A DNA stretch of 50,962 nucleotides from an uncultured Bacteroidota bacterium. Lineage in GTDB: Bacteria; Bacteroidota; Bacteroidia; Flavobacteriales; Flavobacteriaceae. Positions within the stretch are counted from its first letter, which is position 1. Each line of letters opens with the position of its first letter. Shown here one piece after another: positions 16,293-25,003 of this stretch. The position numbers and the translations under genes are program-made. Below the pieces are notes generated by a model, which was not told the DNA's origin, did not search any database, and saw nothing but the letters and a program-made list of their open reading frames with translations. The stretch lies in NCBI GenBank assembly GCA_902516925.1, contig CABYAF010000005.1, forward strand, positions 1 through 50,962. Direction: 5' to 3'.

Positions 16293-16300
16293 TATATTTG
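16293..16300 (+). promoter_or_regulatory. -7 box of the tRNA-Met transcript
   Basis: TATATTTG matches TAnnTTTG 13 bases before the first base of the tRNA at 16314. It is the same octamer as the -7 box before the 16S gene. The nearest TTG (16278-16280) is only 12 bases upstream, closer than the usual spacing. Confidence 0.6.
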
Positions 16301-16313
16301 CATTTCCTAATTT

Positions 16314-16387
16314 GGCGAGGTAGCTCAGTTGGTGAGAGCGTCGGATTCATAACCCGGAGGTCGGGAGTTCAAATCTCCCTCTCGCTA
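16314..16387 (+). tRNA. tRNA-Met (CAU), elongator type
   Basis: A 74-base tRNA. The acceptor stem GGCGAGG pairs with TCTCGCT with G-U pairs at both ends, the D arm is GCTC...GAGC, the anticodon loop TTCATAA carries CAT, and the T arm is GGGAG-TTCAAAT-CTCCC. Discriminator is A and CCA is not encoded. The anticodon stem has an A-C mismatch next to the loop (31-39). A G1-U72 pair and D arm argue for elongator rather than initiator; tRNA-Ile2 (lysidine) cannot be excluded by sequence alone. It may be co-transcribed with the two lipoprotein genes just downstream. Confidence 0.92.
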
Positions 16388-16397
16388 CAAAAAAAGT

Positions 16398-16997
16398 ATG
16401 AAAAAAATTATTATATATCCTTTATTTTGTCTGCTGATTTTAGCATGTTCTAAATCTGACAACGGTGAACAATTACCTGAAGTTATAGAGGAAGAAATTG
16501 AGCAGCTTTTCAGCTGTGTTAGTTATGATGACCTACTAGATCCTCAAACCACTAACCAAGATGATTTAATGCAGTATTGGACTAAATTTGCTGCAGATGT
16601 GAAATGTACAAGAGGAGGTCCAGATTATAATGAAAGGCATTCTCAATTAAATATTTTTTTTGAATATAGAAGTGCTGCACAAATTGCTGCAGGTGTAACT
16701 CCAGATCATATTGCTTATTCTACTTTTGCTGGATACTGTAATGATAAAGTTGTCAATGTTGGAGTATTATACAATGAATGGACAGAAAAAAATTTACTTC
16801 AAAGATTATGGATTATGTACCATGAGTTTGGTCATGATGTGTATAAATATGAACATAGTACTGATCCTGCAGATATTATGTTTCCTGCTAGTACAAGAGG
16901 TGATATAAATATTAATGATTTTATTGGAGCAAAAGACAGAATGTTTAAAAGATCTTTTCCAGGAATCAAATACATACCATGTCCAACAGACAGTTAA
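16398..16997 (+). CDS. Putative lipoprotein metalloprotease, metzincin-like variant (copy 1)
   Basis: A 199-residue exported lipoprotein. The N-terminus MKKIIIYPLFCLLILAC ends in a lipobox with acylated Cys17. The zinc-site helix reads YHEFGHDVYKYEHSTDPADIMFP (His142, Glu143, His146, His153, with Met161 as a possible Met-turn). Matrixins have HExxHxxGxxHS...DIMxP; here the third His is one residue later and the Gly is Tyr, so spacing is HExxH-x6-H. Four other cysteines (40, 70, 114, 195) may form disulfides. I do not recognise a named family. It begins 10 bases after the tRNA-Met and overlaps its paralogue by 19 bases. Function as an envelope peptidase is inferred from the motif. Confidence 0.7.
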   Translation: MKKIIIYPLFCLLILACSKSDNGEQLPEVIEEEIEQLFSCVSYDDLLDPQTTNQDDLMQYWTKFAADVKCTRGGPDYNERHSQLNIFFEYRSAAQIAAGVTPDHIAYSTFAGYCNDKVVNVGVLYNEWTEKNLLQRLWIMYHEFGHDVYKYEHSTDPADIMFPASTRGDININDFIGAKDRMFKRSFPGIKYIPCPTDS

Positions 16998-17623
16998 TAT
17001 TTTTAATTTCTTTGTTTTTCATAGGATGTGATAAAAATTCACTTGTCTATGAGGAAATACCTCAAGAAATTTTATTTAGTTGTATTGATTATAGCAAAGT
17101 GACTGATCCAAACTTTGATTCAGATGATTTATATGCCTTTTGGGACATATTTGTTGCTGATGCAAAATGCTCTATGACTTCTAATCCAGATTATGATAAG
17201 CTTAATACAGAAGTTAATATTTTTTATGAATATGAATCAGATGCATTATTTGCATCAGGTCAGGTTCTCGACTATGGAGCATATGCTGCTACTTCTTGCG
17301 ATGATTCAAGAGTAAGAGTTGGTATTGCTTTCAGATATTGGAGTGATATAAACATTTGGCAAAAGTTAGGTTTAATGTATCATGAATTTGGTCATGATGT
17401 TCTTAGATATGGACACAGTTCAAACCCAAATGATATAATGCACCCTTCATCACCTTTTGCTAGCACTTATAACGGGTTTATTGAATCAAAAAATAGATTT
17501 TTTGAAAAAAAATTTGATGGGCTAAGGTATCTTGATTGTAGTTGGTATGAAGACTATATTAATGGAGTTAGTGAGCCTGATCTTCCCCATTTATTGCATG
17601 ATTGTAGTATAGACCACAATTAA
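16979..17623 (+). CDS. Putative lipoprotein metalloprotease, metzincin-like variant (copy 2)
   Basis: A 214-residue paralogue of the preceding gene in tandem. The lipoprotein signal MSNRQLIFLISLFFIGC places acylated Cys17. Shared blocks include LFSC, a W-x-x-F-x-A-D-x-K-C motif, NIFYEYES, and YHEFGHDVLRYGHSSNPNDIMHP (His135, Glu136, His139, His146, Met154), with the same HExxH-x6-H spacing as copy 1. Cysteines at 35, 64, 107 and about 187 align with copy 1, supporting a common disulfide fold. A C-terminal extension of about 25 residues with more His/Asp is unique to this copy. The 19-base overlap suggests coupled translation. It ends directly against the convergent alkB stop. Confidence 0.7.
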   Translation: MSNRQLIFLISLFFIGCDKNSLVYEEIPQEILFSCIDYSKVTDPNFDSDDLYAFWDIFVADAKCSMTSNPDYDKLNTEVNIFYEYESDALFASGQVLDYGAYAATSCDDSRVRVGIAFRYWSDINIWQKLGLMYHEFGHDVLRYGHSSNPNDIMHPSSPFASTYNGFIESKNRFFEKKFDGLRYLDCSWYEDYINGVSEPDLPHLLHDCSIDHN

Positions 17624-18667
17624 TTAGTAAGAGTACCCCATGTGATTTTTCACTAGAGGATTCATAATACTAAACCATAATGGAGGAATAAAAGATAGTA
17701 ATATTGAAGTTGGATATCCATAAGGCAGATGAGGACAGTCATCCAACGACTCTAAAACTTGATATTTCTTTGAAGATTTGAAGTGGTGATCACTGTGCCT
17801 AGTTAATTCATATAGCACAATTCTACCAATTGTATGATTTGAATTCCAAGAATGATGAGGCTTAACTCTCTCGTATCTTCCACTTGGTTCTTTTTTTCTT
17901 AGTAAACCATAATGCTCTACATAATTAATCGTTTCTAAAAATAAGAATGAAATAACAGACATCAATATAGATAACAGCGTTAGGTATAGTCCAAAATTAT
18001 AGTAAACAAAAGCTAAAAATGTAGTTTGAAACAGTGTATAAAAAACCATATCATTTTTAATAGAAAAGAAGTTCCTCTTAGAAACCTTAAGAAGTTTGAG
18101 CTGAATTTCCCAAGCACTAATATAAGTTCTGACAACAGATGTTATCCAAAAGCTATATAGGGTTTGTTTATATCTAGCAGTAGCAGGATCCTCAGGTGTT
18201 GCAACATTTATATGGTGACCAAAATTGTGTTCAATATAGAAATGCATATACTGACAAGGAAGATATAAGAGTTTTGAACATGTTCTTGCAATAATTGACT
18301 TTCTATGACCTAGCTCATGACCGACATTAATTCCATTAGTTGCCATTACTATGCTAGCTGATAGAATTATTCCGATAATATCTGATACTGAAGAAGTGAA
18401 GGATAACTTATCAAGAGAAAAAAAGAAAATTCCAAACACAATAGGAATATTTAAGTATAATAATAAGTCAAAAAAAGGATCAAGCAATCTACTTTCCTTT
18501 TCTTCTTGTGTGTACTCCTCATCACTTTTCTTTACTATTGTTTCAAGAATCGGTATAAAAATAAATGTGAATACAACTGCCAAATAATTATAAAGGCCTC
18601 CTAATGAAATACCAATGAAAGCCATTAGGGCAATAGAATATGACATTAAGTATTTAAGATCTTTCAT
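17624..18667 (-). CDS. alkB: AlkB-type integral-membrane alkane/fatty-acid monooxygenase
   Basis: A 347-residue di-iron membrane hydroxylase with about six hydrophobic spans. All the histidine boxes of the AlkB family are intact: HELGH at 117-121, EHNFGHH at 146-152, and RHSDHH at 290-295, plus NYVEHYGL at 248-255, the motif that marks alkane hydroxylases rather than xylene monooxygenases. It would insert one oxygen atom at a terminal carbon, using electrons from rubredoxin. No rubredoxin or rubredoxin reductase is seen in this window. Its ATG overlaps the aconitase stop by four bases (ATGA at 18664-18667), an odd but tight operon. Substrate could be alkanes or membrane/fatty-acid chains; not decidable from sequence. 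Confidence 0.88.
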   Translation of the reverse strand: MKDLKYLMSYSIALMAFIGISLGGLYNYLAVVFTFIFIPILETIVKKSDEEYTQEEKESRLLDPFFDLLLYLNIPIVFGIFFFSLDKLSFTSSVSDIIGIILSASIVMATNGINVGHELGHRKSIIARTCSKLLYLPCQYMHFYIEHNFGHHINVATPEDPATARYKQTLYSFWITSVVRTYISAWEIQLKLLKVSKRNFFSIKNDMVFYTLFQTTFLAFVYYNFGLYLTLLSILMSVISFLFLETINYVEHYGLLRKKEPSGRYERVKPHHSWNSNHTIGRIVLYELTRHSDHHFKSSKKYQVLESLDDCPHLPYGYPTSILLSFIPPLWFSIMNPLVKNHMGYSY

Positions 18668-20931
18668 GAAAGATTATTTGCTTTAATTAAGTTTAGTGCA
18701 GAACCATTTTTGTACCATTCAATTTGCTGAGAATTAAAAGTATGGTTCAATTTAATAATTTCTTTGGAATTATTCGAATGAATAATCTCAAGTGAAATGC
18801 TTTTATTAGGTGAGAATGATTTTAAATCAGTAAAATTAAATACATCATCTTCTTGTATCTTGTCATAGTCATTTTCATTATCAAAAGTTAGGGCTAACAT
18901 TCCCTGTTTCTTTAGATTTGTCTCATGAATTCTTGCAAAAGATTTTACAATAACTGCTTTTATACCAAGATGTCTAGGCTCCATAGCAGCATGCTCCCTT
19001 GATGAACCCTCTCCATAATTGTGATCTCCAACAACTATTGTATCAATTTTATTTTTTTTATAAAATCTTTGAATCTCAGGAACAGGACCATATTCTCCTG
19101 TAACTTGATTTTTAACAAAATTAGTTTTCATATTAAAATGATTAACTGCACCAATTAAGCAATTATCTGATATATTATCAAGATGCCCTCTATATCTTAG
19201 CCAAGGGCCAGCCATAGAAATATGATCAGTAGTACATTTACCATGAGCCTTAATTAAGAGTTTTGCTTGAGTTATATTTTCTCCATCCCATGGGCTAAAA
19301 GCTTCAAGTATTTGAAGTCTTTTAGAATCTGGATTAATATTTATTTCAATATTTGAACCATCTAATGGAGGTTCAACATATCCATTATCTTCGCAATCAA
19401 ACCCATTTGAAGGAAGCTCATCACCAATTGGTGGATCTAATACTACTTCGTGTCCATCCTCAGAGATTAGGTTATCGGTAATGGGATTAAAATCAAGATT
19501 ACCTGATAAGGCGACAGCCATAACCATTTCAGGTGAGGTTACAAAAGCATGAGTATTAGGATTACCATCTGCTCTTTTAGCAAAATTTCTATTAAATGAG
19601 TGTATAATTGAATTCTTCTCAGTATTGTCTTCTCCTTCTCTATTCCATTGCCCTATACATGGTCCACAAGCATTAGTAAAAATTTTTGATTCAAGTCTTT
19701 CGAACAGATTAATTAGACCATCTCTCTCTGCTGTATATCTTACTTGTTCGGAACCAGGATTTATTCCAAGTTTAGATTTTATTTTAATATTTTTATCTAA
19801 AGCTTGTTTAGCTATTGATGCTGCTCTAGAAAGATCCTCATAGGATGAATTTGTACATGATCCTATAAGACCCCACTTAATATCAGTTGGCCAACCCTCT
19901 GATTTAGCTTTATTTTTCATTTCACTTACTGGAGTTGCAAGATCTGGAGTAAATGGCCCATTAATATGAGGTGTTAAAGTATTCAAATCAATTTCAATAA
20001 TTTCGTCAAAATATTTTTCAGGATTGTCATAAACTTCTTGATCAGCTCTCAAGTCATCTTTAATATTTGATGCGGCTTTTACTACATCTTCTCTCTCAGT
20101 AGACTTTAAATACCTTTCCATTGATTCATCATATGCAAATATTGATGTTGTCGCTCCAACCTCAGCACCCATGTTGCAAATTGTACCTTTTCCTGTACAT
20201 GAAAGAGATTCAGCTCCATCTCCAAAATATTCTAAAATATATCCTGTACCTCCTTTTACAGTCAATATCCCTGCAACTTTTAGAATTATATCCTTGGCAG
20301 ATGCCCATCCATTTAACTTACCTGTTAGTTTGATACCGATTAATTTTGGAAATTTTAACTCCCATGGCATTCCTGCCATTACATCAACTGCATCTGCTCC
20401 ACCAACACCTATAGCTACCATTCCAAGTCCTCCAGCATTTACTGTATGTGAATCTGTTCCAATCATCATTCCACCCGGAAAAGCATAATTTTCAAGAATT
20501 ACTTGATGAATTATTCCTGCACCTGGTTTCCAAAAACCTATTCCATATTTTCTTGATACAGACTCTAAAAAGTTGAATACTTCTGAACTAACCTTATTTG
20601 CATTTTTTAAATCTTTTTGTGCACCAGACTGAGCCAAAATCAGATGATCACAATGAACTGTAGTTGGAACAGCTACTTTATCCTTTCCAGCTTGCATAAA
20701 CTGAAGGAGAGCCATCTGAGCTGTAGCATCCTGGCATGTAACACGGTCAGGACCAAAGTCAACATAGTCCTCACCTCTATTAAAGACTGTATTTGATGAT
20801 TCATCCCATAAATGTGAGTATAAGATTTTTTCAGAATATGTTAAAGGTCTACCAATAATTTTCCTAGCATTCGCAATCTTGGAAGACATCTTTAAGTAAA
20901 CATTCTTTATAACATCAATATCAAAAGCCAT
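18664..20931 (-). CDS. acn: Aconitate hydratase (mitochondrial type)
   Basis: A 755-residue TCA-cycle enzyme that isomerises citrate to isocitrate. The three cluster cysteines are in [13 protein letters not shown] and [14 protein letters not shown]; other landmarks are [24 protein letters not shown] and [21 protein letters not shown] in the C-terminal swivel domain. Length and motifs match mitochondrial-type aconitase rather than the longer AcnA or the AcnB form, as is usual in Bacteroidetes. It starts at an ATG 27 bases downstream of cutC and overlaps alkB by four bases. The organisation cutC-acn-alkB points to a single transcript. Confidence 0.96.
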   Translation of the reverse strand: MAFDIDVIKNVYLKMSSKIANARKIIGRPLTYSEKILYSHLWDESSNTVFNRGEDYVDFGPDRVTCQDATAQMALLQFMQAGKDKVAVPTTVHCDHLILAQSGAQKDLKNANKVSSEVFNFLESVSRKYGIGFWKPGAGIIHQVILENYAFPGGMMIGTDSHTVNAGGLGMVAIGVGGADAVDVMAGMPWELKFPKLIGIKLTGKLNGWASAKDIILKVAGILTVKGGTGYILEYFGDGAESLSCTGKGTICNMGAEVGATTSIFAYDESMERYLKSTEREDVVKAASNIKDDLRADQEVYDNPEKYFDEIIEIDLNTLTPHINGPFTPDLATPVSEMKNKAKSEGWPTDIKWGLIGSCTNSSYEDLSRAASIAKQALDKNIKIKSKLGINPGSEQVRYTAERDGLINLFERLESKIFTNACGPCIGQWNREGEDNTEKNSIIHSFNRNFAKRADGNPNTHAFVTSPEMVMAVALSGNLDFNPITDNLISEDGHEVVLDPPIGDELPSNGFDCEDNGYVEPPLDGSNIEININPDSKRLQILEAFSPWDGENITQAKLLIKAHGKCTTDHISMAGPWLRYRGHLDNISDNCLIGAVNHFNMKTNFVKNQVTGEYGPVPEIQRFYKKNKIDTIVVGDHNYGEGSSREHAAMEPRHLGIKAVIVKSFARIHETNLKKQGMLALTFDNENDYDKIQEDDVFNFTDLKSFSPNKSISLEIIHSNNSKEIIKLNHTFNSQQIEWYKNGSALNLIKANNLS

Positions 20932-20958
20932 AAATTTTTTTTCAAAAATAATATTTTA

Positions 20959-21624
20959 TTATTTACTCATCTCTATTATTTGCTTAATAATATTATAATC
21001 AGAGTCTAATGATATTTTTTTATCAATCGCTGAAAGATGGATTTCATTAAAACCCGCATTTTTAAATAAATTAAAATTCTTAAGATTAATGCCTCCACCT
21101 GGCATAATTGTTATTTTATCTTTAGCTAAAGAATTTAAGTAATTAAGATTTTTGAAACCCTTTTCTGAATTTATTTTGCTTCCTGAACATAGTATTCTAT
21201 CAAATTTATTCTCAATTAATTGCTCCAAAGATTTTTCTTGTTCTAATAAATAGTCAAATGCTCTATGGAATGTTAATTCATAACCATTAGTTACACTTCT
21301 AAACTCTTTTAGTATACTGGGATTTAATTGATTTTTATTATCTAGAAAACCAACAACAAAGCCACTAATATCATAATTTTTAAACTTTTGAATTGATTCA
21401 AACATTCTGTCAAATTCTGCGTTGTTAAAAAGAAAGTCTCCACCTCTTGGCCTTATTAAAATATGAATTGGGATTTTAGATACCTCTAAAGATTTTTCAA
21501 AGAATTCAATAGTTGGAGTAACCCCTCCAACTAGATAGTTCTCGCACAACTCTAATCTGTTTGCACCAGCATTCTGAGCATTCTTTATCGAGCTTAAACT
21601 TGTAGTACATATTTCTATTGTCAT
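20959..21624 (-). CDS. cutC: CutC family protein
   Basis: A 221-residue TIM-barrel protein of the CutC family. Typical segments are IEICTTSLSSIKNAQNAGANRLELCENYLVGGVTPT, HILIRPRGGDFLF (about 73-85), LTFHRAFD and MPGGGINLKNF. CutC was first named for copper homeostasis in E. coli, but a direct role in copper handling is disputed and the reaction is unknown. No copper transporter is nearby. It heads the minus-strand cutC-acn-alkB group and is divergent from the GMC dehydrogenase; the 128-base region between them has no clear TAnnTTTG box on either strand. Confidence 0.92.
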   Translation of the reverse strand: MTIEICTTSLSSIKNAQNAGANRLELCENYLVGGVTPTIEFFEKSLEVSKIPIHILIRPRGGDFLFNNAEFDRMFESIQKFKNYDISGFVVGFLDNKNQLNPSILKEFRSVTNGYELTFHRAFDYLLEQEKSLEQLIENKFDRILCSGSKINSEKGFKNLNYLNSLAKDKITIMPGGGINLKNFNLFKNAGFNEIHLSAIDKKISLDSDYNIIKQIIEMSK

Positions 21625-21752
21625 AATGCTAGCAGTATCAATGCAGTGTATTTAATTTTTATTACTAAATAATTATATTGATATTTAATATAAGAAAACT
21701 TTATTGCTAACTCTATTTAAAAATAATTGTTTTTAATAAATTGAAGTGGTTT

Positions 21753-23474
21753 ATGGAAATTAAAAATTCAAAAGAAAAATATGATGTAATTATTGTTGGT
21801 TCAGGTGCAGCTGGTGGGATAACTACTAAAATCCTAACTGATGCAGGACTTAAGGTTGCTCTTATAGAAGCTGGACCTTATTTTGACCCAGCAGACCCTG
21901 AACAACAAACTCAGTTTAAACCAACATGGGCATCTCCAAGAAGAGGATCATCTGTAACAAGAAGATTTGGAGATTTTCATATGTCATATGGTGATTGGAA
22001 AGTTGATGGTGAGCCATACTCCTCAAAAGAAGATACTGACTTTATGTGGTGGAGATCGAGAATGTTGGGTGGTAGGACAAATCACTGGGGTAGAATTGCC
22101 TCAAGACTTGGCCCAAAAGATTTTAAATGCAAAGATTCTTATGATTTGGATGAAAATTGGCCAATAACTTATGAGGACATTAAACCATTCTACGATAAGC
22201 TTGACCAATTAATTGGTGTCTTTGGAACCAAAGAAAACCTTCCAAATGATCCTGATGGATTTTTTCTGCCACCACCAAAACCTAGGTTACATGAATTGTA
22301 TTATATCAAGGGTGCTAAAAAATCAGGTATAAATGTAATCCCCTCTAGATTATCTGTTCTTACAAAGAGAATAAACGATCAAAGAGGAATATGTATGTTT
22401 TGTGGTCAATGTGAGAGATCATGTTCTGTATATGCTTGTTTCTCCTCAAGTTCAAGTTTAGTAATTCCTTCATTAAAGGGAGGACTAGTTGATCTTTACA
22501 CTGATTCAATGGTAAGAAAAGTTAACACTGATAATAATGGTATTGCAACTGGTGTTTCTTTTATTAATAAAAAGAATGGTAAAGAATACTCCATACAATC
22601 TAAAGTAGTAGTTCTAGGTGCATCATCATGTAGTAGTGCAAGAATCTTACTAAACTCTAAGAGTAATGTGCACCCAAATGGACTTGGAAATAGTAGTGGT
22701 TTAATTGGAAAATATCTACAAGATACTGTAGGGACATCAAAACAAATATTTGTCCCAGAATTAATGAATAGGAAAACTTATAATGAGGATGGGGTTGGTG
22801 GTGCTCATGTATATACTCCATGGTGGCTCCATGATAAAAAACTAGATTTTCCAATTGGATATCATATAGAAACATCATACAGAAATTTAGGAATGCCACA
22901 GTTTGGAATAGGTGGTTACATACCTAATGATTTTAATAAGTTTTTTGGATTAAGAGTTGGTGGTTACGGAGAACAGATTAGAAAGGATGTTAAAAAATAT
23001 TGGGGTTCAACAATTTCTCTCGAATCAAGAGGTGGAGCTATTCCTGACATTAATAACTATTGTGAAATAGATGAAGATAAAAAGGACAAGTATGGAATTC
23101 CCGTATTAAAATTTAATTATAACTGGGCTGATACAGAATATAATCAGGCTAAACATGCACAAGATATCTATGAAGAATTAGCTTATAATATGAATGGTAT
23201 AATGATAGGGGATAAACCTGGTAAAGAACAGAATTATGGAATTTCTACCCCTGGATCAATTATTCATGAGGTTGGAACAACCAGAATGGGAGATAATCCT
23301 AACACATCAGTTGTAAATAAATATGAACGTCTTCATGATGTTGATAATGTATATGTTGTTGATGCTGGTCCTTTTGTATTCAAAGGTGATAAAAACCCAA
23401 CATGGACAATAATGGCATTAGCATGGCGTACATCTGAACATATTATTTCAGAACTAAAAAAACAAAATATTTAA
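21753..23474 (+). CDS. GMC-family FAD-dependent dehydrogenase (catalytic subunit)
   Basis: A 573-residue flavoprotein oxidising an alcohol or sugar. The ATG at 21753 is preferred to a TTG four codons earlier. The FAD fold opens with YDVIIVGSGAAGGITTK; MLGGRTNHWG and a C-terminal HEVGTTRMGDNP and KNPTWTIMALAW complete the GMC pattern. A cysteine cluster CMFCGQCERSC (Cys214, 217, 220, 224) with Cys229 lies at 22392-22439. Related FAD-glucose and gluconate dehydrogenases carry an iron-sulfur cluster in a similar Cys-rich loop, so electron transfer through one is plausible. It is followed with a TAATG overlap by a gluconate-2-dehydrogenase subunit-3 homologue. No cytochrome c subunit is adjacent. 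Substrate unknown. Confidence 0.88.
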   Translation: MEIKNSKEKYDVIIVGSGAAGGITTKILTDAGLKVALIEAGPYFDPADPEQQTQFKPTWASPRRGSSVTRRFGDFHMSYGDWKVDGEPYSSKEDTDFMWWRSRMLGGRTNHWGRIASRLGPKDFKCKDSYDLDENWPITYEDIKPFYDKLDQLIGVFGTKENLPNDPDGFFLPPPKPRLHELYYIKGAKKSGINVIPSRLSVLTKRINDQRGICMFCGQCERSCSVYACFSSSSSLVIPSLKGGLVDLYTDSMVRKVNTDNNGIATGVSFINKKNGKEYSIQSKVVVLGASSCSSARILLNSKSNVHPNGLGNSSGLIGKYLQDTVGTSKQIFVPELMNRKTYNEDGVGGAHVYTPWWLHDKKLDFPIGYHIETSYRNLGMPQFGIGGYIPNDFNKFFGLRVGGYGEQIRKDVKKYWGSTISLESRGGAIPDINNYCEIDEDKKDKYGIPVLKFNYNWADTEYNQAKHAQDIYEELAYNMNGIMIGDKPGKEQNYGISTPGSIIHEVGTTRMGDNPNTSVVNKYERLHDVDNVYVVDAGPFVFKGDKNPTWTIMALAWRTSEHIISELKKQNI

Positions 23475-24190
23475 TGAAAAGAAGGGATAGTATTAAAACA
23501 ATTATTTTGAGTAGCATAGGTGCATCATTGACATTAGAAGGTTGCATCTCTCCATTGAATGAAAATATTTCAGAAAAAATATGGGAATATAGATATGGTA
23601 GAACTCCTTTTGAGAAAGAAAGAGATAATAAGTTTCTTAATGCTCAATTTTTCAACGAGTCAGAGTTAAGAACAATTTCAAGAATAGCTAATATTATTAT
23701 TCCTCCGAATGAATTTGGAAATATTAATGATGCTGGTGTTGTTGAAATGATTGAGTTTATTGCAAAAGATTGGAGTACTCCTGCGCATAATAATTATGGA
23801 GAAAATGTTCTGAGAAAAGGTATAGTAGTTCTAGATAACCTATTTAAAAATAAATTTAATAAAAAATTAAGTGAGTGTTCAGATGATGAAATTAAGTCAA
23901 TCTTTGATGTTATTTCATACAATGATAATATTGAAGAAGATCTAAAGGAAGCCTCAAGCTCCTTTGCTACATTCAGATACATGGTTGTAACTGGATGGTT
24001 TACATCAGAGGTTGGAATGCGTGATCTTGGATACAAGGGCAACATACCTAATGTATGGGATGGAGTCCCTGAAGATGTCCTTAAAGATCATGATGTATCA
24101 TATGATAAAGAATGGATTGCAAAGTGTGTTGACCAGTCCAAAAGAAATGAAACTGCTGTTTGGGATGATAGTGGGAATCTTCTTACCTGA
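23474..24190 (+). CDS. Gluconate 2-dehydrogenase subunit 3 family protein
   Basis: A 238-residue exported small subunit that accompanies GMC dehydrogenases. The N-terminus has a twin-arginine-like MKRRDSIKTIILSSIGASLTLEGC, with a lipobox LEGC at Cys24, so it is probably a Tat-exported lipoprotein that carries its partner across the membrane; TatC is encoded at 48188. The body has the family's FNESELRTISRIANIIIPPNEFGN motif and GWFTSEVGMRDLGY near residue 175-190. Its ATG overlaps the GMC stop (TAATG at 23474). It ends just before the 6S-like RNA on the other strand. Confidence 0.88.
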   Translation: MKRRDSIKTIILSSIGASLTLEGCISPLNENISEKIWEYRYGRTPFEKERDNKFLNAQFFNESELRTISRIANIIIPPNEFGNINDAGVVEMIEFIAKDWSTPAHNNYGENVLRKGIVVLDNLFKNKFNKKLSECSDDEIKSIFDVISYNDNIEEDLKEASSSFATFRYMVVTGWFTSEVGMRDLGYKGNIPNVWDGVPEDVLKDHDVSYDKEWIAKCVDQSKRNETAVWDDSGNLLT

Positions 24191-24200
24191 TAAAATAACA

Positions 24201-24356
24201 AACCTGTATTAGAGTGAGTATTGCGTAAACTCCTAAAAACAGGATTAAGGCTAATTAAACATTCAAGGATCTATTCAAGATAGCTTGCTTTAGCATTTAA
24301 ACTCACCTTTCTTAATTAATACTCGTTGAGTTTACCAAGAATCACTAATACAGGTT
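24201..24356 (-). ncRNA. ssrS: 6S RNA (6S-Flavo type)
   Basis: A 156-base element without coding potential, directly after zapA, the position of 6S RNA in many bacteria. Its ends form a perfect 12-bp closing stem (AACCTGTATTAG at 24201-24212 with CTAATACAGGTT at 24345-24356). Further segments pair inside: 24225-24232 with 24328-24335 (8 bp), 24216-24222 with 24318-24324 (7 bp), 24299-24305 with 24327-24333 (7 bp), and a terminal irregular hairpin around 24249-24296. The minus strand is chosen because it would continue the zapA transcript; the symmetry leaves some doubt. 6S RNA mimics an open promoter and sequesters RNA polymerase in stationary phase. Confidence 0.75.
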
Positions 24357-24365
24357 GAAGTAAAT

Positions 24366-24662
24366 TTAAGAAGTTAAAATGGATTTATCAATATCATCAA
24401 TAATTTTTATGATAATTTTTTCAACTTCACCACTAGAATCATTTGATTTTGACTTGTTCTGTAAATTTTTTGCTGCGAATTGAATACAGCTCATAGCCAG
24501 AAGGTCTTGTTTATCCCTTACTGAATAATTTTTTTCTAAATTTTTGATTGTTTTCTCAATAATCTTTGCTGCTTCACGAAAATAGAACTCTTGAGATCTT
24601 TGGATTGTAAGAGGATAAATTCTATCGCCAATATTCAATTTAATTTTAATATTCTCGTCCAT
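24366..24662 (-). CDS. zapA: Cell division protein ZapA
   Basis: A 98-residue ZapA-family protein that bundles FtsZ filaments at the septum. It has the N-terminal beta-hairpin KIKLNIGDRIYPLTIQRSQEFYFREAAKIIEKTIK and the following helix with QDLLAMSCIQFAAKNLQ, ending in a predicted coiled-coil stretch. Length is normal. It sits five bases downstream of a coiled-coil gene (24668-24946) on the same strand and ten bases upstream of the 6S RNA. The zapA-6S adjacency is shared with Proteobacteria, which supports both calls. Confidence 0.9.
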   Translation of the reverse strand: MDENIKIKLNIGDRIYPLTIQRSQEFYFREAAKIIEKTIKNLEKNYSVRDKQDLLAMSCIQFAAKNLQNKSKSNDSSGEVEKIIIKIIDDIDKSILTS

Positions 24663-24667
24663 AATAT

Positions 24668-24946
24668 TTATATAGATATTCTGTCAATGCAGTAGTCTAT
24701 CTCTTTAATTAAATAATCAATTTTATTTTTAAAATACTGCTTATCACTATCATCTTCAGTTATAGCTGATACAATTTTGAGTTGTTTCTCTTTTAATTGC
24801 ATAATTTTAATTTTAGCTTCAAGATCTTTATTAACTTTTATTAAATATTCATTTTTTGATTCAAGTGACTCATTCAACAATTTAGTTTTATCTAATTTAT
24901 TTAAAAGAAGACTAATTTTTTCTTGAAGAGTTTTTAAATAATCCAA
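24668..24946 (-). CDS. Small coiled-coil protein (ZapB-like)
   Basis: A 92-residue, almost entirely helical acidic/basic protein (KTLQEKISLLLNKLDKTKLLNESL, then LIKVNKDLEAKIKIMQLKEKQ), with heptad-like leucine/isoleucine spacing from residue 5 to 60 and no cysteines in the core. It precedes zapA with a five-base gap, a position usually held by a ZapB-like or 'cell division protein' coiled coil in Flavobacteriia. The only plausible start is a TTG at 24946; no ATG lies in frame upstream. Function as a division-ring partner is inferred from context. Confidence 0.75.
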   Translation of the reverse strand: MDYLKTLQEKISLLLNKLDKTKLLNESLESKNEYLIKVNKDLEAKIKIMQLKEKQLKIVSAITEDDSDKQYFKNKIDYLIKEIDYCIDRISI

Positions 24947-24988
24947 TTGTATTTAATTTAATAATTTCAATTTATAAAAATCTTAAGT

Positions 24989-24996
24989 TAAATTTG
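24989..24996 (+). promoter_or_regulatory. -7 box immediately upstream of the M23 peptidase gene
   Basis: TAAATTTG is an exact TAnnTTTG match. Its G is only 8 bases before the A of the ATG at 25004, so transcription would start within a few bases of the start codon. No -33 TTG is seen at normal spacing. Confidence 0.5.
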
Positions 24997-25003
24997 AAAT
25001 CAG

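Noticed and set aside
20121-20488. Overlapping plus-strand frames of 70 and 105 codons
   Set aside because: They are antisense to the highly conserved aconitase core and have no start signals or family resemblance.
24190-24366. The 12-bp inverted repeat as ends of a small transposable element
   Set aside because: The repeats close a 156-base internally structured segment next to zapA, with no target-site duplication, which fits 6S RNA better.
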